Notes under the pieces: generated by a model
Told to the model about the DNA's origin: nothing
The model's input: only the letters and a program-made list of their open reading frames with translations
Databases searched by the model: none
In this document: in pieces, positions 34,986 to 43,616 of the stretch
Numbering within the stretch: position 1 is the first letter of the stretch
Layout: the number at the start of each line of letters is the position of its first letter
Assembly: GCF_014191375.1 (NCBI RefSeq)
Contig: NZ_JACHWN010000003.1
Span: 432,553 to 496,552, forward strand
Length of the DNA: 64,000 nt
DNA from: Mesorhizobium sp. RMAD-H1
GTDB taxonomy: Bacteria > Pseudomonadota > Alphaproteobacteria > Rhizobiales > Rhizobiaceae
Reading direction: 5' to 3'
Made by a program: the position numbers and the translations under genes

Positions 34986-36644
34986 ATGATCTCACAATTG
35001 ACGAAGCACGAGCGTAATCTCGCCGGCTTCACATTTCTTGTTCTGCTGTGCCTCGGGGTGGCCATGGCCGCCGCCGGGCGCGACGACCTTCTTGCGACGC
35101 ATGGCTGGATCGTGGCGCTGAGCGCGATCGCAGGCATGGTCGCGCTGCTGCGAGGCTACGATGCGCCGGAGCCGTCTCCGGCGCGCCTTTCCGAATATTA
35201 TGACGATCCTAGCAAGGTCGGCATCGTCCTCACACTCATCTGGGGCGTGATCGGCATGGCCATCGGCGTCTGGGTCGCCGCGCTGCTCGCCTGGCCGGAC
35301 CTCACCTTCGACGCGGCATGGGCGAGTTACGGCCGCCTGCGTCCCGTGCATACGAGCGGGGTGATCTTCGGCTTCGGCGGCAATGCGCTGATCGCCACCT
35401 CCCTGCACGTTCTGCAGCGCACGACCCGCGCCCGCCTGCCGGACCAGTTCAGCCCCTGGTTCGTCCTCTTCGGCTACAATCTGTTCTGCGTGTTGGCGGC
35501 GAGCGGCTACCTGATCGGCATCACCCAATCCAGGGAGTATGCCGAACCCGAATGGTATGCCGATATCTGGCTCGTCGTCGTCTGGGTCGTCTACTTCCTG
35601 ATCTACATAAGGACGCTGCAGCGCCGTAAGGAGCCGCACATCTATGTGGCGAACTGGTACTACATGGCCTTCATCCTGGTCGTGGCGATGCTGCACATCG
35701 TCAACAATCTCGCCGTCCCCGTCTCGCTCGGACATGCGAAGAGCTATTCACTCTTTGCCGGCGTGCAGGATGCGATGACCGAGTGGTGGTACGGCCACAA
35801 TGCTGTGGCCTTTTTCCTGACGGCCGGCTTCCTCGGGATGATGTACTACTACCTGCCCAAGCGCGCCGGCCGCCCGATCTATTCCTACCGAATGTCGATC
35901 ATCAGCTTCTGGGGCATCACCTTCATGTATATGTGGGCGGGCTCGCACCACCTGGAGTTCACGGCCCTGCCGCATTGGGTGCAGACGCTGGGCATGGCCT
36001 TTTCAGTGGTGCTGCTGGTTCCCTCCTGGGCTTCCGCCGGCAACGCACTGCTGACGCTCAATGGCGCCTGGCAAAAGGTGCGCGACGATGCCGTCCTGCG
36101 CTTCATGATGCTGGCGGCGATCTTCTACGGGCTTTCCACCTTCGAGGGCTCGTTCATGGCGATCCGCGCGGTCAATTCGCTGTCGCACTATACCGACTGG
36201 ACCGTCGGCCATGTTCACGCCGGCGCGCTCGGCTGGGTGGCCATGATCACCTTCGGATCGCTTTACGCCCTGACGCCGTGGCTCTGGAAAAGACCCGCCC
36301 TTTATTCGGCGAGGCTGGTGGAATGGCACTTCTGGCTCGCCCTGGCGGGAACGGTCGTCTACGTCTTCGCGATGTGGAATTCCGGCGTGGTCCAGGGCCT
36401 GATGTGGCGGACCTACAATGACAGCGGCACGCTGAGCTATTCCTTCATCGACAGCCTCCTCGCCGTCTATCCCTACTACATCGCCCGCACCATCGGGGGA
36501 CTGCTCTTCCTGACGGGCGCACTGATCGCTCTCTACAACATCGTGATGACGATCCGCATGCCCGTGCCGGTCTCGTCGGAAGCTGCTTCGGACATCCCCC
36601 TGGGCCTCAGGCCCGCCACCCCGATCGCCGAGGCTGGAGAATAG
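34986..36644 (+). CDS. fixN: cbb3-type cytochrome c oxidase subunit I (FixN/CcoN)
   Basis: 552-aa catalytic subunit of the high-affinity oxidase, with about 12-14 membrane spans. Heme and copper ligands are in the expected segments: RPVHTSGVIFGFGGN (low-spin heme), EWWYGHNAVAFFLTAGFLGMMYYYLPK (CuB His and cross-linked Tyr), SHHLEF (CuB His pair) and VGHVHAGALGW (heme b3 and heme b His). The start at MISQLTKHERN (34986) is preferred over 34932. First gene of the FixK-type promoter operon; fixO follows after 2 bp. Confidence 0.96.
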   Translation: MISQLTKHERNLAGFTFLVLLCLGVAMAAAGRDDLLATHGWIVALSAIAGMVALLRGYDAPEPSPARLSEYYDDPSKVGIVLTLIWGVIGMAIGVWVAALLAWPDLTFDAAWASYGRLRPVHTSGVIFGFGGNALIATSLHVLQRTTRARLPDQFSPWFVLFGYNLFCVLAASGYLIGITQSREYAEPEWYADIWLVVVWVVYFLIYIRTLQRRKEPHIYVANWYYMAFILVVAMLHIVNNLAVPVSLGHAKSYSLFAGVQDAMTEWWYGHNAVAFFLTAGFLGMMYYYLPKRAGRPIYSYRMSIISFWGITFMYMWAGSHHLEFTALPHWVQTLGMAFSVVLLVPSWASAGNALLTLNGAWQKVRDDAVLRFMMLAAIFYGLSTFEGSFMAIRAVNSLSHYTDWTVGHVHAGALGWVAMITFGSLYALTPWLWKRPALYSARLVEWHFWLALAGTVVYVFAMWNSGVVQGLMWRTYNDSGTLSYSFIDSLLAVYPYYIARTIGGLLFLTGALIALYNIVMTIRMPVPVSSEAASDIPLGLRPATPIAEAGE

Positions 36645-36646
36645 AC

Positions 36647-37378
36647 ATGTTCAATTTTCACTATCGGCTTGAACGCAACGCCGTCGGCTTCGTCCTTGCG
36701 ATCATCCTTGTCGCCAGCATCGGTGGTTTCATCGAAATCGCTCCTCTGTTCACGATCGACGAGACGGTCGAAAAGGCGCCGGACATGCGGGTCTATACGC
36801 CGCTCGAAGTAGCCGGACGCAACATCTACATGCGCGAGGGCTGCTACGCCTGCCATTCGCAGATGATCCGTACGCTGCGTGACGAGGTGGAGCGGTACGG
36901 GCCATATTCGCTGGCGGTCGAGTCGCAATATGATCATCCCATGCTCTGGGGATCGAAGCGCACCGGGCCGGATCTTGCCCGCGTCGGCGGGAAATATTCC
37001 GATGCCTGGATGACCGCGCATCTCAATAACCCGCGTGATGTCGTGCCCGAATCCAACATGCCCGCCTTCCGCTGGTTGTTGCGCAACACGCTGAAGACCT
37101 CCGATCTGGGTGAGCACCTCGCCACCTTGAGAACCGTCGGTGTGCCTTACACCGACGAGATGATCGCCAATGCCTCGAACGATGCGCTCGGCCAGGCCAA
37201 TCCCGACAGCAACCTGGCCGCCGGCGTGACCGAGCGATATGGCGAGAAGACCAATATCAGCCTGTTTGACGGCAATCCGGGCGCCGTCACCGAGATGGAT
37301 GCGCTGGTCGCCTATCTCCAGGTTCTTGGACGGCTGACGGATGCCGCCCACAAGTCAGCACAAAACGAGGTGGAATGA
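36647..37378 (+). CDS. fixO: cbb3 oxidase monoheme cytochrome c subunit II (FixO/CcoO)
   Basis: 243-aa membrane-anchored cytochrome c. One N-terminal anchor (about residues 12-33) and heme motif C66-Y-A-C69-H70 (REGCYACHSQM), with the axial Met candidate in ESNMPAF. Carries electrons to FixN. Two bases after fixN and 1 base before fixQ. Confidence 0.96.
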   Translation: MFNFHYRLERNAVGFVLAIILVASIGGFIEIAPLFTIDETVEKAPDMRVYTPLEVAGRNIYMREGCYACHSQMIRTLRDEVERYGPYSLAVESQYDHPMLWGSKRTGPDLARVGGKYSDAWMTAHLNNPRDVVPESNMPAFRWLLRNTLKTSDLGEHLATLRTVGVPYTDEMIANASNDALGQANPDSNLAAGVTERYGEKTNISLFDGNPGAVTEMDALVAYLQVLGRLTDAAHKSAQNEVE

Positions 37379-37379
37379 C

Positions 37380-37553
37380 ATGATGATCGATCATGACATG
37401 TTGACCGGTTTTTCCAAATCATTCGGCCTGTTCTACCTGATCGCCATGTCGGTCGGCGTGCTGGTCTATGCCTACTGGCCATCGAACAGGAAGCCTTTCG
37501 AACATGCGGCCGCCGCCGTGATTTCCGAGGAGGAGGACAAGCCATGTCGGTAG
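37380..37553 (+). CDS. fixQ: cbb3 oxidase small subunit FixQ/CcoQ
   Basis: 57-aa protein with a single membrane span (FGLFYLIAMSVGVLVYAYWPS) and an acidic C-terminus, the standard FixQ form; CcoQ stabilises the oxidase. The ATG at 37380 is 1 base after the fixO stop, and its end overlaps fixP by 10 bp. Confidence 0.92.
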   Translation: MMIDHDMLTGFSKSFGLFYLIAMSVGVLVYAYWPSNRKPFEHAAAAVISEEEDKPCR

Positions 37554-38458
37554 GCGAGCGCGACCCGCATACCGGTCACCAGACGACCGGGCACGAGTGG
37601 AACGGCATCAAGGAGCTGAACACGCCGGTTCCCAAACCGGTCTGGTTCTTCCTCATCACGCTCGGCCTCTTCGGCATTGTGTGGACCACGCTCATGCCGA
37701 GTTGGCCGTCTGCGACCGGCTATTTCAAGGGGCTGCTCGGCGCCGACCAGAGGCAGGCAGTCCGGCAGTCGATCGAAGAGGCCGCCGCACAGCGGGCGGC
37801 ATGGATGAGCCGGATCGGCGAGGAAAGTCTGAGCCAGATCCAGGCCGACAACAACCTGATGCACGTTGTCCGCGAGGATGGACGTACGCTTTTCGGCGAC
37901 AATTGCGCGGCCTGCCATGGGATGAACGGCAGGGGCAACAAAGGCTATCCCAACATCGTGCAGGCGCCGATGATGTGGGGCGATGACCCGGAGACGGTGC
38001 TGCACACGATCTCCGTCGGCATCAACGGCACCGATCCCGAGACACGGACATCCCAGATGCTCGCCTTCGGCCGTGACGGCATGCTGACGCCGGAGCAGAT
38101 TTCGCTGCTGGCGGGTTTCGTGAAATCGCGTTCGGATCCCGCTGCAATCGCCGGCGAGAGTGAGGACGACATTGCTAAAGGCAAAGAGCTCTTCGCGGCC
38201 AACTGCGTCGCCTGCCATGGAGAGGATGCGACGGGCCTTGCCGAGACTGGTGCGCCGAACCTTGCCGACGGCTACTGGATCTATGGCGGAAGCCGCAGCG
38301 ACATCTACCAGACCATCTTCAATGGCCGGCAGGGCCATATGCCGAGCTGGAGCGCGCGGCTTACGCCCGCCCAGATCAAGATCCTCACGCTTTATCTTCT
38401 CGATTTGAGGAAGCAGGCGGCCGGAGCGCCGGAGGTGGTGGCGGGAGGCCAGTCATGA
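37544..38458 (+). CDS. fixP: cbb3 oxidase diheme cytochrome c subunit III (FixP/CcoP)
   Basis: 304-aa subunit. N-terminal domain with the WNGIKELNTPVPKPVWFFL anchor typical of FixP, then two cytochrome c domains: C121-x2-C124-H125 (NCAACHG) and C221-x2-C224-H225 (NCVACHG). It receives electrons from the bc1 complex. Overlaps fixQ by 10 bp and the next small ORF by 4 bp. Confidence 0.96.
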   Translation: MSVGERDPHTGHQTTGHEWNGIKELNTPVPKPVWFFLITLGLFGIVWTTLMPSWPSATGYFKGLLGADQRQAVRQSIEEAAAQRAAWMSRIGEESLSQIQADNNLMHVVREDGRTLFGDNCAACHGMNGRGNKGYPNIVQAPMMWGDDPETVLHTISVGINGTDPETRTSQMLAFGRDGMLTPEQISLLAGFVKSRSDPAAIAGESEDDIAKGKELFAANCVACHGEDATGLAETGAPNLADGYWIYGGSRSDIYQTIFNGRQGHMPSWSARLTPAQIKILTLYLLDLRKQAAGAPEVVAGGQS

Positions 38459-38646
38459 CACGAGCGCTGCCACCCAAACTGTGGATATCGCTGGCGGTTG
38501 CCTCAGGTCTGGCGGTGGTGATCCTTGCCAATGTCCATCTCGTTTACATCGCCGTTCAATCGCAGCCCGATTGCATCGGCCACCAGAAACTAAAGAGCCT
38601 CGAGCCCGGTGCATACCGGGCCGCCAAGTCCTCTTGCAACCCATAG
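38455..38646 (+). CDS. Small membrane protein after fixP (63 aa), unknown function
   Basis: 63-aa protein with one N-terminal span (LWISLAVASGLAVVILANVHLVYIAV) and a polar tail with two Cys (PDCIGHQ, KSSCNP). The ATGA overlap with fixP shows it is translated with the oxidase. I see no fixG or fixH sequence in it. It could be an assembly factor or extra small subunit; unnamed family. Confidence 0.75.
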   Translation: MTRALPPKLWISLAVASGLAVVILANVHLVYIAVQSQPDCIGHQKLKSLEPGAYRAAKSSCNP

Positions 38647-38657
38647 AGCATTTGTGC

Positions 38658-38677
38658 GCCCAAGTGGGCGCTTGGGC
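38658..38677 (+). terminator. Hairpin between the fixNOQP operon and the DUF2189 gene
   Basis: GCCCAAG (38658-38664), loop TGGGCG, CTTGGGC (38671-38677). An alternative stem GCGCCCA/TGGGCGC (38656-38671) overlaps it, so the two folds exclude each other. No T-run; likely partial termination or processing before the maturation genes. Confidence 0.4.
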
Positions 38678-38715
38678 CTCGCATGAATGCGGCTAAACCA
38701 GGAAAAAGGCTTGCG

Positions 38716-39504
38716 ATGAAAATCCCGGCAACCGTTCCGCCTCTCCCCAGGGCAATCGACCGCAACCGGCATCTTGCCACGAGCCAGGCTTTCGTCTGGT
38801 TCGCCCAGGGCTGGCGCGATTTGTGGACCAATCCGTTTCCCAGCCTCGCCTATGGCACCGGCGTGGCGGTCGTTTCCATCGTGATCGCCGCGGGGATCCT
38901 CTTCTACAATCTGGATTATGCGTTCTTTCCGGCGCTTGCGGGCTTTCTGGTGGTCGGTCCTGCGCTGGCCACGGGCCTCTATGTCAAGAGCCGGCGTCTC
39001 GCCAGGGGGTTGCCCGTCACCTTCGCCTCGATGATCGTTCCCGAGCGCGGCACCACTCAGCATGTCCTCTTCGTCGGAGCCGTGCTGCTCGGTTTGATGC
39101 TTCTGTGGATGCGGGCGGCAGTGCTGATCTACGCGCTGTTCTTCGGCTGGCGTCCGTTCCCCGGCATCGATCATATCGCGCCGATGCTGTTCGGCACGCA
39201 GATCGGCCTGTGGATGCTCGTCGTCGGCGTGGCTGTCGGCGGCCTATTCGCCGCCTTCGCCTTTGCCATCAGCGTGTTCTCCATCCCCATGGTCCTGGAC
39301 AGGAAGGCCGATGCCTTCACCGCCATGGGCACGAGCATTTCGATCGTCTGGAACAATCTGGCCGTCATGCTGACATGGGGCGCGATCGTGCTCGGCCTCA
39401 CGCTCGTGGCGCTCATGACCGCCATGCTCGGCTTCATCGTCATCTTTCCCTTGCTCGGCCATGCCACCTGGCATGCTTACATGGCGATGCGCGATCCGGA
39501 TTGA
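38716..39504 (+). CDS. DUF2189 domain membrane protein in the fix cluster
   Basis: 262-aa protein with about six membrane spans. The opening (FVWFAQGWRDLWTNPFPSLAYG) and internal GPALATGLYVKSRRLARG are the DUF2189 pattern. Function unknown. ATG 38716 follows AGGAAAAAGG; ATG 38683 has no clear site. It occupies the place where fixG and fixH usually stand, so a role in oxidase assembly or metal supply is worth considering. Confidence 0.82.
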   Translation: MKIPATVPPLPRAIDRNRHLATSQAFVWFAQGWRDLWTNPFPSLAYGTGVAVVSIVIAAGILFYNLDYAFFPALAGFLVVGPALATGLYVKSRRLARGLPVTFASMIVPERGTTQHVLFVGAVLLGLMLLWMRAAVLIYALFFGWRPFPGIDHIAPMLFGTQIGLWMLVVGVAVGGLFAAFAFAISVFSIPMVLDRKADAFTAMGTSISIVWNNLAVMLTWGAIVLGLTLVALMTAMLGFIVIFPLLGHATWHAYMAMRDPD

Positions 39505-39508
39505 CGAG

Positions 39509-41770
39509 ATGACCTGCTGCGCTCCCGTCATACCTGCGTCTGCCGACACCCTGCGTCCCTCGTTCGACGAAATCAGGCTGGCCAGCCGGAATATCGGCAA
39601 CGGTATCCTGCAGACGGAGATCTCGGTGCCGTCGATCCATTGCGGCGGCTGCGTGGCCAAGATCGAGCGGGAACTGGCAAAGCTCGACGGCGTGCGGGGC
39701 GTGCGGGTCAATCTGTCGAGCAAACGCCTGGCATTGCGCTGGTCCGAGCGGGAAACGCCGCCCGATGTCATCGGGGCCTTGAAGCGGCTCGGCTATGACG
39801 GTCATCTCTTCGATCCGACCGAGGCTGTAGAGCCGAAAAGCGAGCTTGCGGGGATGATCAGGGCGCTGGCGGTTGCCGCATTCGCCTCCATGAACATCAT
39901 GTCGCTGTCGGTCTCCGTCTGGGCCGGTGCCGAAGGGGCGACCCGGGACCTTCTCCACTGGATCTGCGCGGGCATTGCCCTGCCGGCGCTTCTCTATTCC
40001 GGGCGCATATTCTACCAGTCCGCCTGGCGCGCATTGCGGCACAGCCAGACCAATATGGACGTGCCGATCTCGATCGGCATCGCCGCAGCCTTCGGCCTCA
40101 GCATCTACGATACATGGCATGGCTACGACCATGCCTATTTCGATGCCGCGACCTCGCTGGTGTTCTTCCTGCTGATAGGGCGCACGCTCGACTACGTCAT
40201 GCGGGAGCGGACGCGGACGGCGGTGAAGGGCCTCGCGCAGCTTTCGCCGCGCGGCGCGATGGCCGTCACCGCCGATGGCGAATATGAATATGTCCCGTTG
40301 AAGGAAATCAGGCCGGGCATGCGGCTGCTGCTCGCTGCCGGCGAGCGGGTCCCCGTCGACTGCCGGGTCGAAAGCGGGATTTCGGATGTCGATTGCTCGC
40401 TTGTCAACGGCGAAAGCGTGCCGCGCCAGGTGGATGCCGGTTCCACCCTGCATGCGGGAACGACGAACATTACCGCCTCCCTGACGGTCATTGCCACGGC
40501 TGCCGCCGAAGATTCCTTCCTGGCCGAGATGATACGGCTGATGGACGCTGCTGAATCCGGTAAGTCGGCCTATCGCCGGATCGCCGACCGTGCTTCCCGT
40601 CTCTACGCGCCGGCGGTTCATCTGACGGCACTCGTCAGCTTCATAGGCTGGATGATCCTGCAGGGTGACCTGCATCAAGCGGTCACCGTCGGTATCGCGG
40701 TGCTGATCATTACCTGTCCTTGTGCCCTCGGGCTTGCCGTGCCGATGGTGCAGGTGATGGCAGCGCGGCGGCTCTTCGAAAATCGCGTGCTGGTCAAGGA
40801 CGGATCGGCGATGGAGCGTCTCAACGAGATCGACACGGTGGTTTTCGACAAGACCGGCACACTCACGCTGGGTGAACTGCAGATCACCAATATCGACCGC
40901 ATCGATCCGGATGCGTTGGCGATCGCGGCGGAACTGGCCCCCCATTCGCGCCATCCCAATGCACAGGCGATTGTCGCCGCGGCGCGCCAGACCACAACCC
41001 GGCCCGCACTTCGCTTCGACCGGGTGCAGGAGCGTCCGGGCCTCGGGCTTGAGGCAATGGCGGGCGGAAAAGTCTACCGGCTCGGCCGGGCTTCCTTTGC
41101 CTGCACTGGCAGCGGGCAAGGGGCAGCCGAGACGGTGTTTTCCTGTGACGGACGACCGCTTGCCGCCTTCACCTTTTCCGACCGGTTGCGACCGGGTGCG
41201 AAAGCACTCGTGGAGCAACTGCATAAAGCCGGAATTGCCATGGAAATCGTCTCGGGTGACAGCGAGCAGGCGGTCCGCGCGGTCGCCGAGCAGTTGGGCA
41301 TCCCGCAATATCGAGCGGGCATTCTGCCAGGCGGAAAGCTTGACCGGATCAGAGCCCTGACGGGGCAGGGGCGCAAGGTGCTGATGGTCGGCGACGGCCT
41401 GAACGATGCGCCGGCGCTGATGGCGGCGCATGTCTCCATGGCGCCCGCCACCGCGGCGGATGTCGGGCGCAACAATGCCGATTTCGTCTTCCTCCAGGAC
41501 GGTCTCGAAACCGTGTTCCTCGCCTACCGGATCTCTCGGGACGCAGGGAAGCTGATCCGCCAGAACTTTGTTATCGCCATAAGCTACAATGTCGTGGCGC
41601 TGCCGATCGCCATCATGGGCTATGCCACGCCCTTCATTGCGGCGGTGGCGATGTCGCTGTCCTCGATCATCGTCGTCGCCAATGCGTTGCGCCTGAAGGG
41701 CGCCGGAACACAGCCGCGGCCGCAGCTGCGGCCGCGGCTTCAAACGGAACTCCGGCAGGTGGCGCAATGA
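39509..41770 (+). CDS. fixI: P1B-type copper-transporting ATPase FixI/CcoI
   Basis: 753-aa ATPase that exports copper for cbb3 oxidase assembly. N-terminal HMA domain with Cys45 and Cys48 (HCGGCVAKIE), further Cys pair at residues 3-4, the membrane Cys-Pro-Cys motif at 403-405 (ITCPCALGLA), phospho-Asp447 (FDKTGTLT), the HP motif (PHSRHPNA) and the C-terminal GDGLNDAPAL. The start at 39509 (MTCCAPV) is 4 bp after the DUF2189 stop. It overlaps fixS by 4 bp. A 775-aa antisense ORF is a shadow. Confidence 0.95.
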   Translation: MTCCAPVIPASADTLRPSFDEIRLASRNIGNGILQTEISVPSIHCGGCVAKIERELAKLDGVRGVRVNLSSKRLALRWSERETPPDVIGALKRLGYDGHLFDPTEAVEPKSELAGMIRALAVAAFASMNIMSLSVSVWAGAEGATRDLLHWICAGIALPALLYSGRIFYQSAWRALRHSQTNMDVPISIGIAAAFGLSIYDTWHGYDHAYFDAATSLVFFLLIGRTLDYVMRERTRTAVKGLAQLSPRGAMAVTADGEYEYVPLKEIRPGMRLLLAAGERVPVDCRVESGISDVDCSLVNGESVPRQVDAGSTLHAGTTNITASLTVIATAAAEDSFLAEMIRLMDAAESGKSAYRRIADRASRLYAPAVHLTALVSFIGWMILQGDLHQAVTVGIAVLIITCPCALGLAVPMVQVMAARRLFENRVLVKDGSAMERLNEIDTVVFDKTGTLTLGELQITNIDRIDPDALAIAAELAPHSRHPNAQAIVAAARQTTTRPALRFDRVQERPGLGLEAMAGGKVYRLGRASFACTGSGQGAAETVFSCDGRPLAAFTFSDRLRPGAKALVEQLHKAGIAMEIVSGDSEQAVRAVAEQLGIPQYRAGILPGGKLDRIRALTGQGRKVLMVGDGLNDAPALMAAHVSMAPATAADVGRNNADFVFLQDGLETVFLAYRISRDAGKLIRQNFVIAISYNVVALPIAIMGYATPFIAAVAMSLSSIIVVANALRLKGAGTQPRPQLRPRLQTELRQVAQ

Positions 41771-41937
41771 GCGATTTCTTTTATCTCATCCCGATTTCCG
41801 TCGCCCTTGGCCTGACGGGACTGGTGGTGTTTCTCTGGTCCTTGCGGAGCGGCCAGTACGAGGATCTGGATGGCGCCTGCGAACGCATCCTCTATGATGA
41901 GGATAAGCCGGCCGATTCCGCAGCTCTGGATTTCTAG
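41767..41937 (+). CDS. fixS: cbb3 oxidase maturation protein FixS/CcoS
   Basis: 56-aa protein: one N-terminal span (YLIPISVALGLTGLVVFLWSL) followed by RSGQYEDLDGACERIL, the CcoS hallmark (GQ-Y-DLDG). CcoS is needed for heme and copper insertion into the oxidase. ATG overlaps the fixI stop (ATGA). Confidence 0.93.
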   Translation: MSDFFYLIPISVALGLTGLVVFLWSLRSGQYEDLDGACERILYDEDKPADSAALDF

Positions 41938-41978
41938 AAACCGATCTCCTACAGTGCCCGTCCGGAAAAGGGGGATCA

Positions 41979-43280
41979 ATGAGTCTGTCAGATATCTTCG
42001 CTCGTCTTGTTGCGTGGGTTGGTGCTGTTGCGATTTTCCTGCGGCACAGAAACGACAATCTGAAGGAGCAGGCCTTCGGCACTGCACCCGCGATTCCGCC
42101 AGCCAAACCGCAGGGCATTCCGACGCTGAAGATGCCGACGGCGAAGGGATGGGTCGAGGGCCAGACGCCGGTTGCCGCGGCTGGGCTCAGGGTGAACGCC
42201 TTCGCCGCCGGCCTGAAACATCCGCGCTGGATCCATGTCCTGCCCAACGGCGATGTGCTGACGGCCGAGGCGCTGAGTGTGCCGGGCGGCATCAGCTCCA
42301 TTTTCGATTATGCCCAGTACAGCACGATGAAGCGTGCCGCCGCGGTGGGGGAAAGCCCGAACCGCATTACGCTGCTGCGCGATGCGGACCACGACGGCGT
42401 GGCCGAGACCCGCGAGATATTTCTCGACAAGCTGAACCAGCCTTTCGGCATGGCTCTCCTGGGGGATACGTTCTATGTCGGCAATACCGACGGCGTGATG
42501 GCGTTCCCCTACAAGGCCGGTGAAACCCGCATTGCCGGGAGAGGGCGGAAGCTGAACGATCTCAAGCCCGGCGGGCACTGGACGCGGAGCCTGCTTCCGA
42601 GCCCGGACGAGAAGAAGCTCTATATCGGTGTCGGCTCGCTCAGCAATATCGGTGATGAAGGCATGGAGGCCGAAGAGGGGCGTGCCGCCATTCACGAGCT
42701 TGACCTTGAAACCGGCAAAAGCCGCATCTTCGCCTCCGGCCTGCGTAATCCCGTCGGCCTGGCATGGGAGCCCACGACGGGCTTGCTCTGGACCGTGGTC
42801 AACGAGCGCGACGGTCTGGGCGACGAGACACCGCCCGACTATCTGACGTCGGTGCGCGAGGGTGGCTTCTACGGCTGGCCTTACTGCTATTGGGGACAGA
42901 TCGTGGACGACCGGGTGCCGCAGGATCCGGCCATGGTCGCCAAGGCGATCAAGCCGGACTTCGCGCTGGGCGGGCATACCGCCTCGCTCGGTCTTTGCTG
43001 GATGCCAGCCGGCACGCTGCCGGGCTTCCCCGATGGCATGGTCATAGGGCAGCACGGCTCCTGGAACCGCAGCAAGCTCAGCGGCTACAGGGTCGTGTTC
43101 GTGCCGTTCGAGAACGGACGTCCCGCCGGGCCGGCGCGCGACATCCTCACCGGCTTCCTCTCGCCGGACGAGCGGGCCGCCTATGGACGGCCGGTTGGCG
43201 TCACCATCGGCCCCGACGGCTCGCTCCTAGTGGCGGACGATGTGGGCGATGTGATCTGGCGCGTGACCGGCGCAGTCTGA
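41979..43280 (+). CDS. L-sorbosone dehydrogenase-like PQQ/beta-propeller protein
   Basis: 433-aa protein with an N-terminal hydrophobic stretch (about residues 6-22; signal anchor) and a soluble-glucose-dehydrogenase-like beta propeller: NRITLLRDADHDG, GLRNPVGLAWEP, NERDGLGDETPPDYL, HGSWNRS and GPDGSLLVADD are typical of the sorbosone dehydrogenase/GDH group. It would oxidise a sugar or aldehyde in the periplasm using PQQ; whether it binds PQQ is not shown. It starts 41 bp after fixS, on the same strand. Confidence 0.83.
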   Translation: MSLSDIFARLVAWVGAVAIFLRHRNDNLKEQAFGTAPAIPPAKPQGIPTLKMPTAKGWVEGQTPVAAAGLRVNAFAAGLKHPRWIHVLPNGDVLTAEALSVPGGISSIFDYAQYSTMKRAAAVGESPNRITLLRDADHDGVAETREIFLDKLNQPFGMALLGDTFYVGNTDGVMAFPYKAGETRIAGRGRKLNDLKPGGHWTRSLLPSPDEKKLYIGVGSLSNIGDEGMEAEEGRAAIHELDLETGKSRIFASGLRNPVGLAWEPTTGLLWTVVNERDGLGDETPPDYLTSVREGGFYGWPYCYWGQIVDDRVPQDPAMVAKAIKPDFALGGHTASLGLCWMPAGTLPGFPDGMVIGQHGSWNRSKLSGYRVVFVPFENGRPAGPARDILTGFLSPDERAAYGRPVGVTIGPDGSLLVADDVGDVIWRVTGAV

Positions 43281-43301
43281 GCGCCGGATTCCTGATATGC
43301 C

Positions 43302-43616
43302 TCACGGTACGCTGGGCAGATATTCCCGGCGCTGACTTTTCCGCAGCGCGTCGTAAGCTTCCTCCGGCGATAGCGAGGCAAGGCGTGCCAGAACGCCGAG
43401 CGCTGCCGTCAGGAACTGGCGTTCGATTTCGGGAAGCGTCGAGTGCTCGGTAAGGTCGGCGGCAAGCTCGATCGTGGCGCGGGGGCCGAATTCATTTCCG
43501 TCCTGAGCAGAAAGCTGAAGCCGAACCAGACCGCTTACCGTCGCGCCGTCAAAACTCTCATGACGCTGCAGGCCGGAAACCTGAACATCGGTCACCGAAC
43601 GGTTCTTGTAATTCAT
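43302..43616 (-). CDS. Conserved hypothetical protein (104 aa)
   Basis: Soluble protein without recognised domain. The centre (ATVSGLVRLQLSAQDGNEFGPRATIELAADLTE) looks beta-rich and the end (LPEIERQFLTAALGVLARLASLSPEEAYDALR) helical. ATG 43616 follows GGGAGGATCTATAC, a good site. It converges on the sorbosone-like gene. Confidence 0.65.
   Translation of the reverse strand: MNYKNRSVTDVQVSGLQRHESFDGATVSGLVRLQLSAQDGNEFGPRATIELAADLTEHSTLPEIERQFLTAALGVLARLASLSPEEAYDALRKSQRREYLPSVP

Noticed and set aside
39440..41767. 775-aa minus-strand ORF opposite fixI
   Set aside because: Shadow of the P-type ATPase gene; no recognisable domain.
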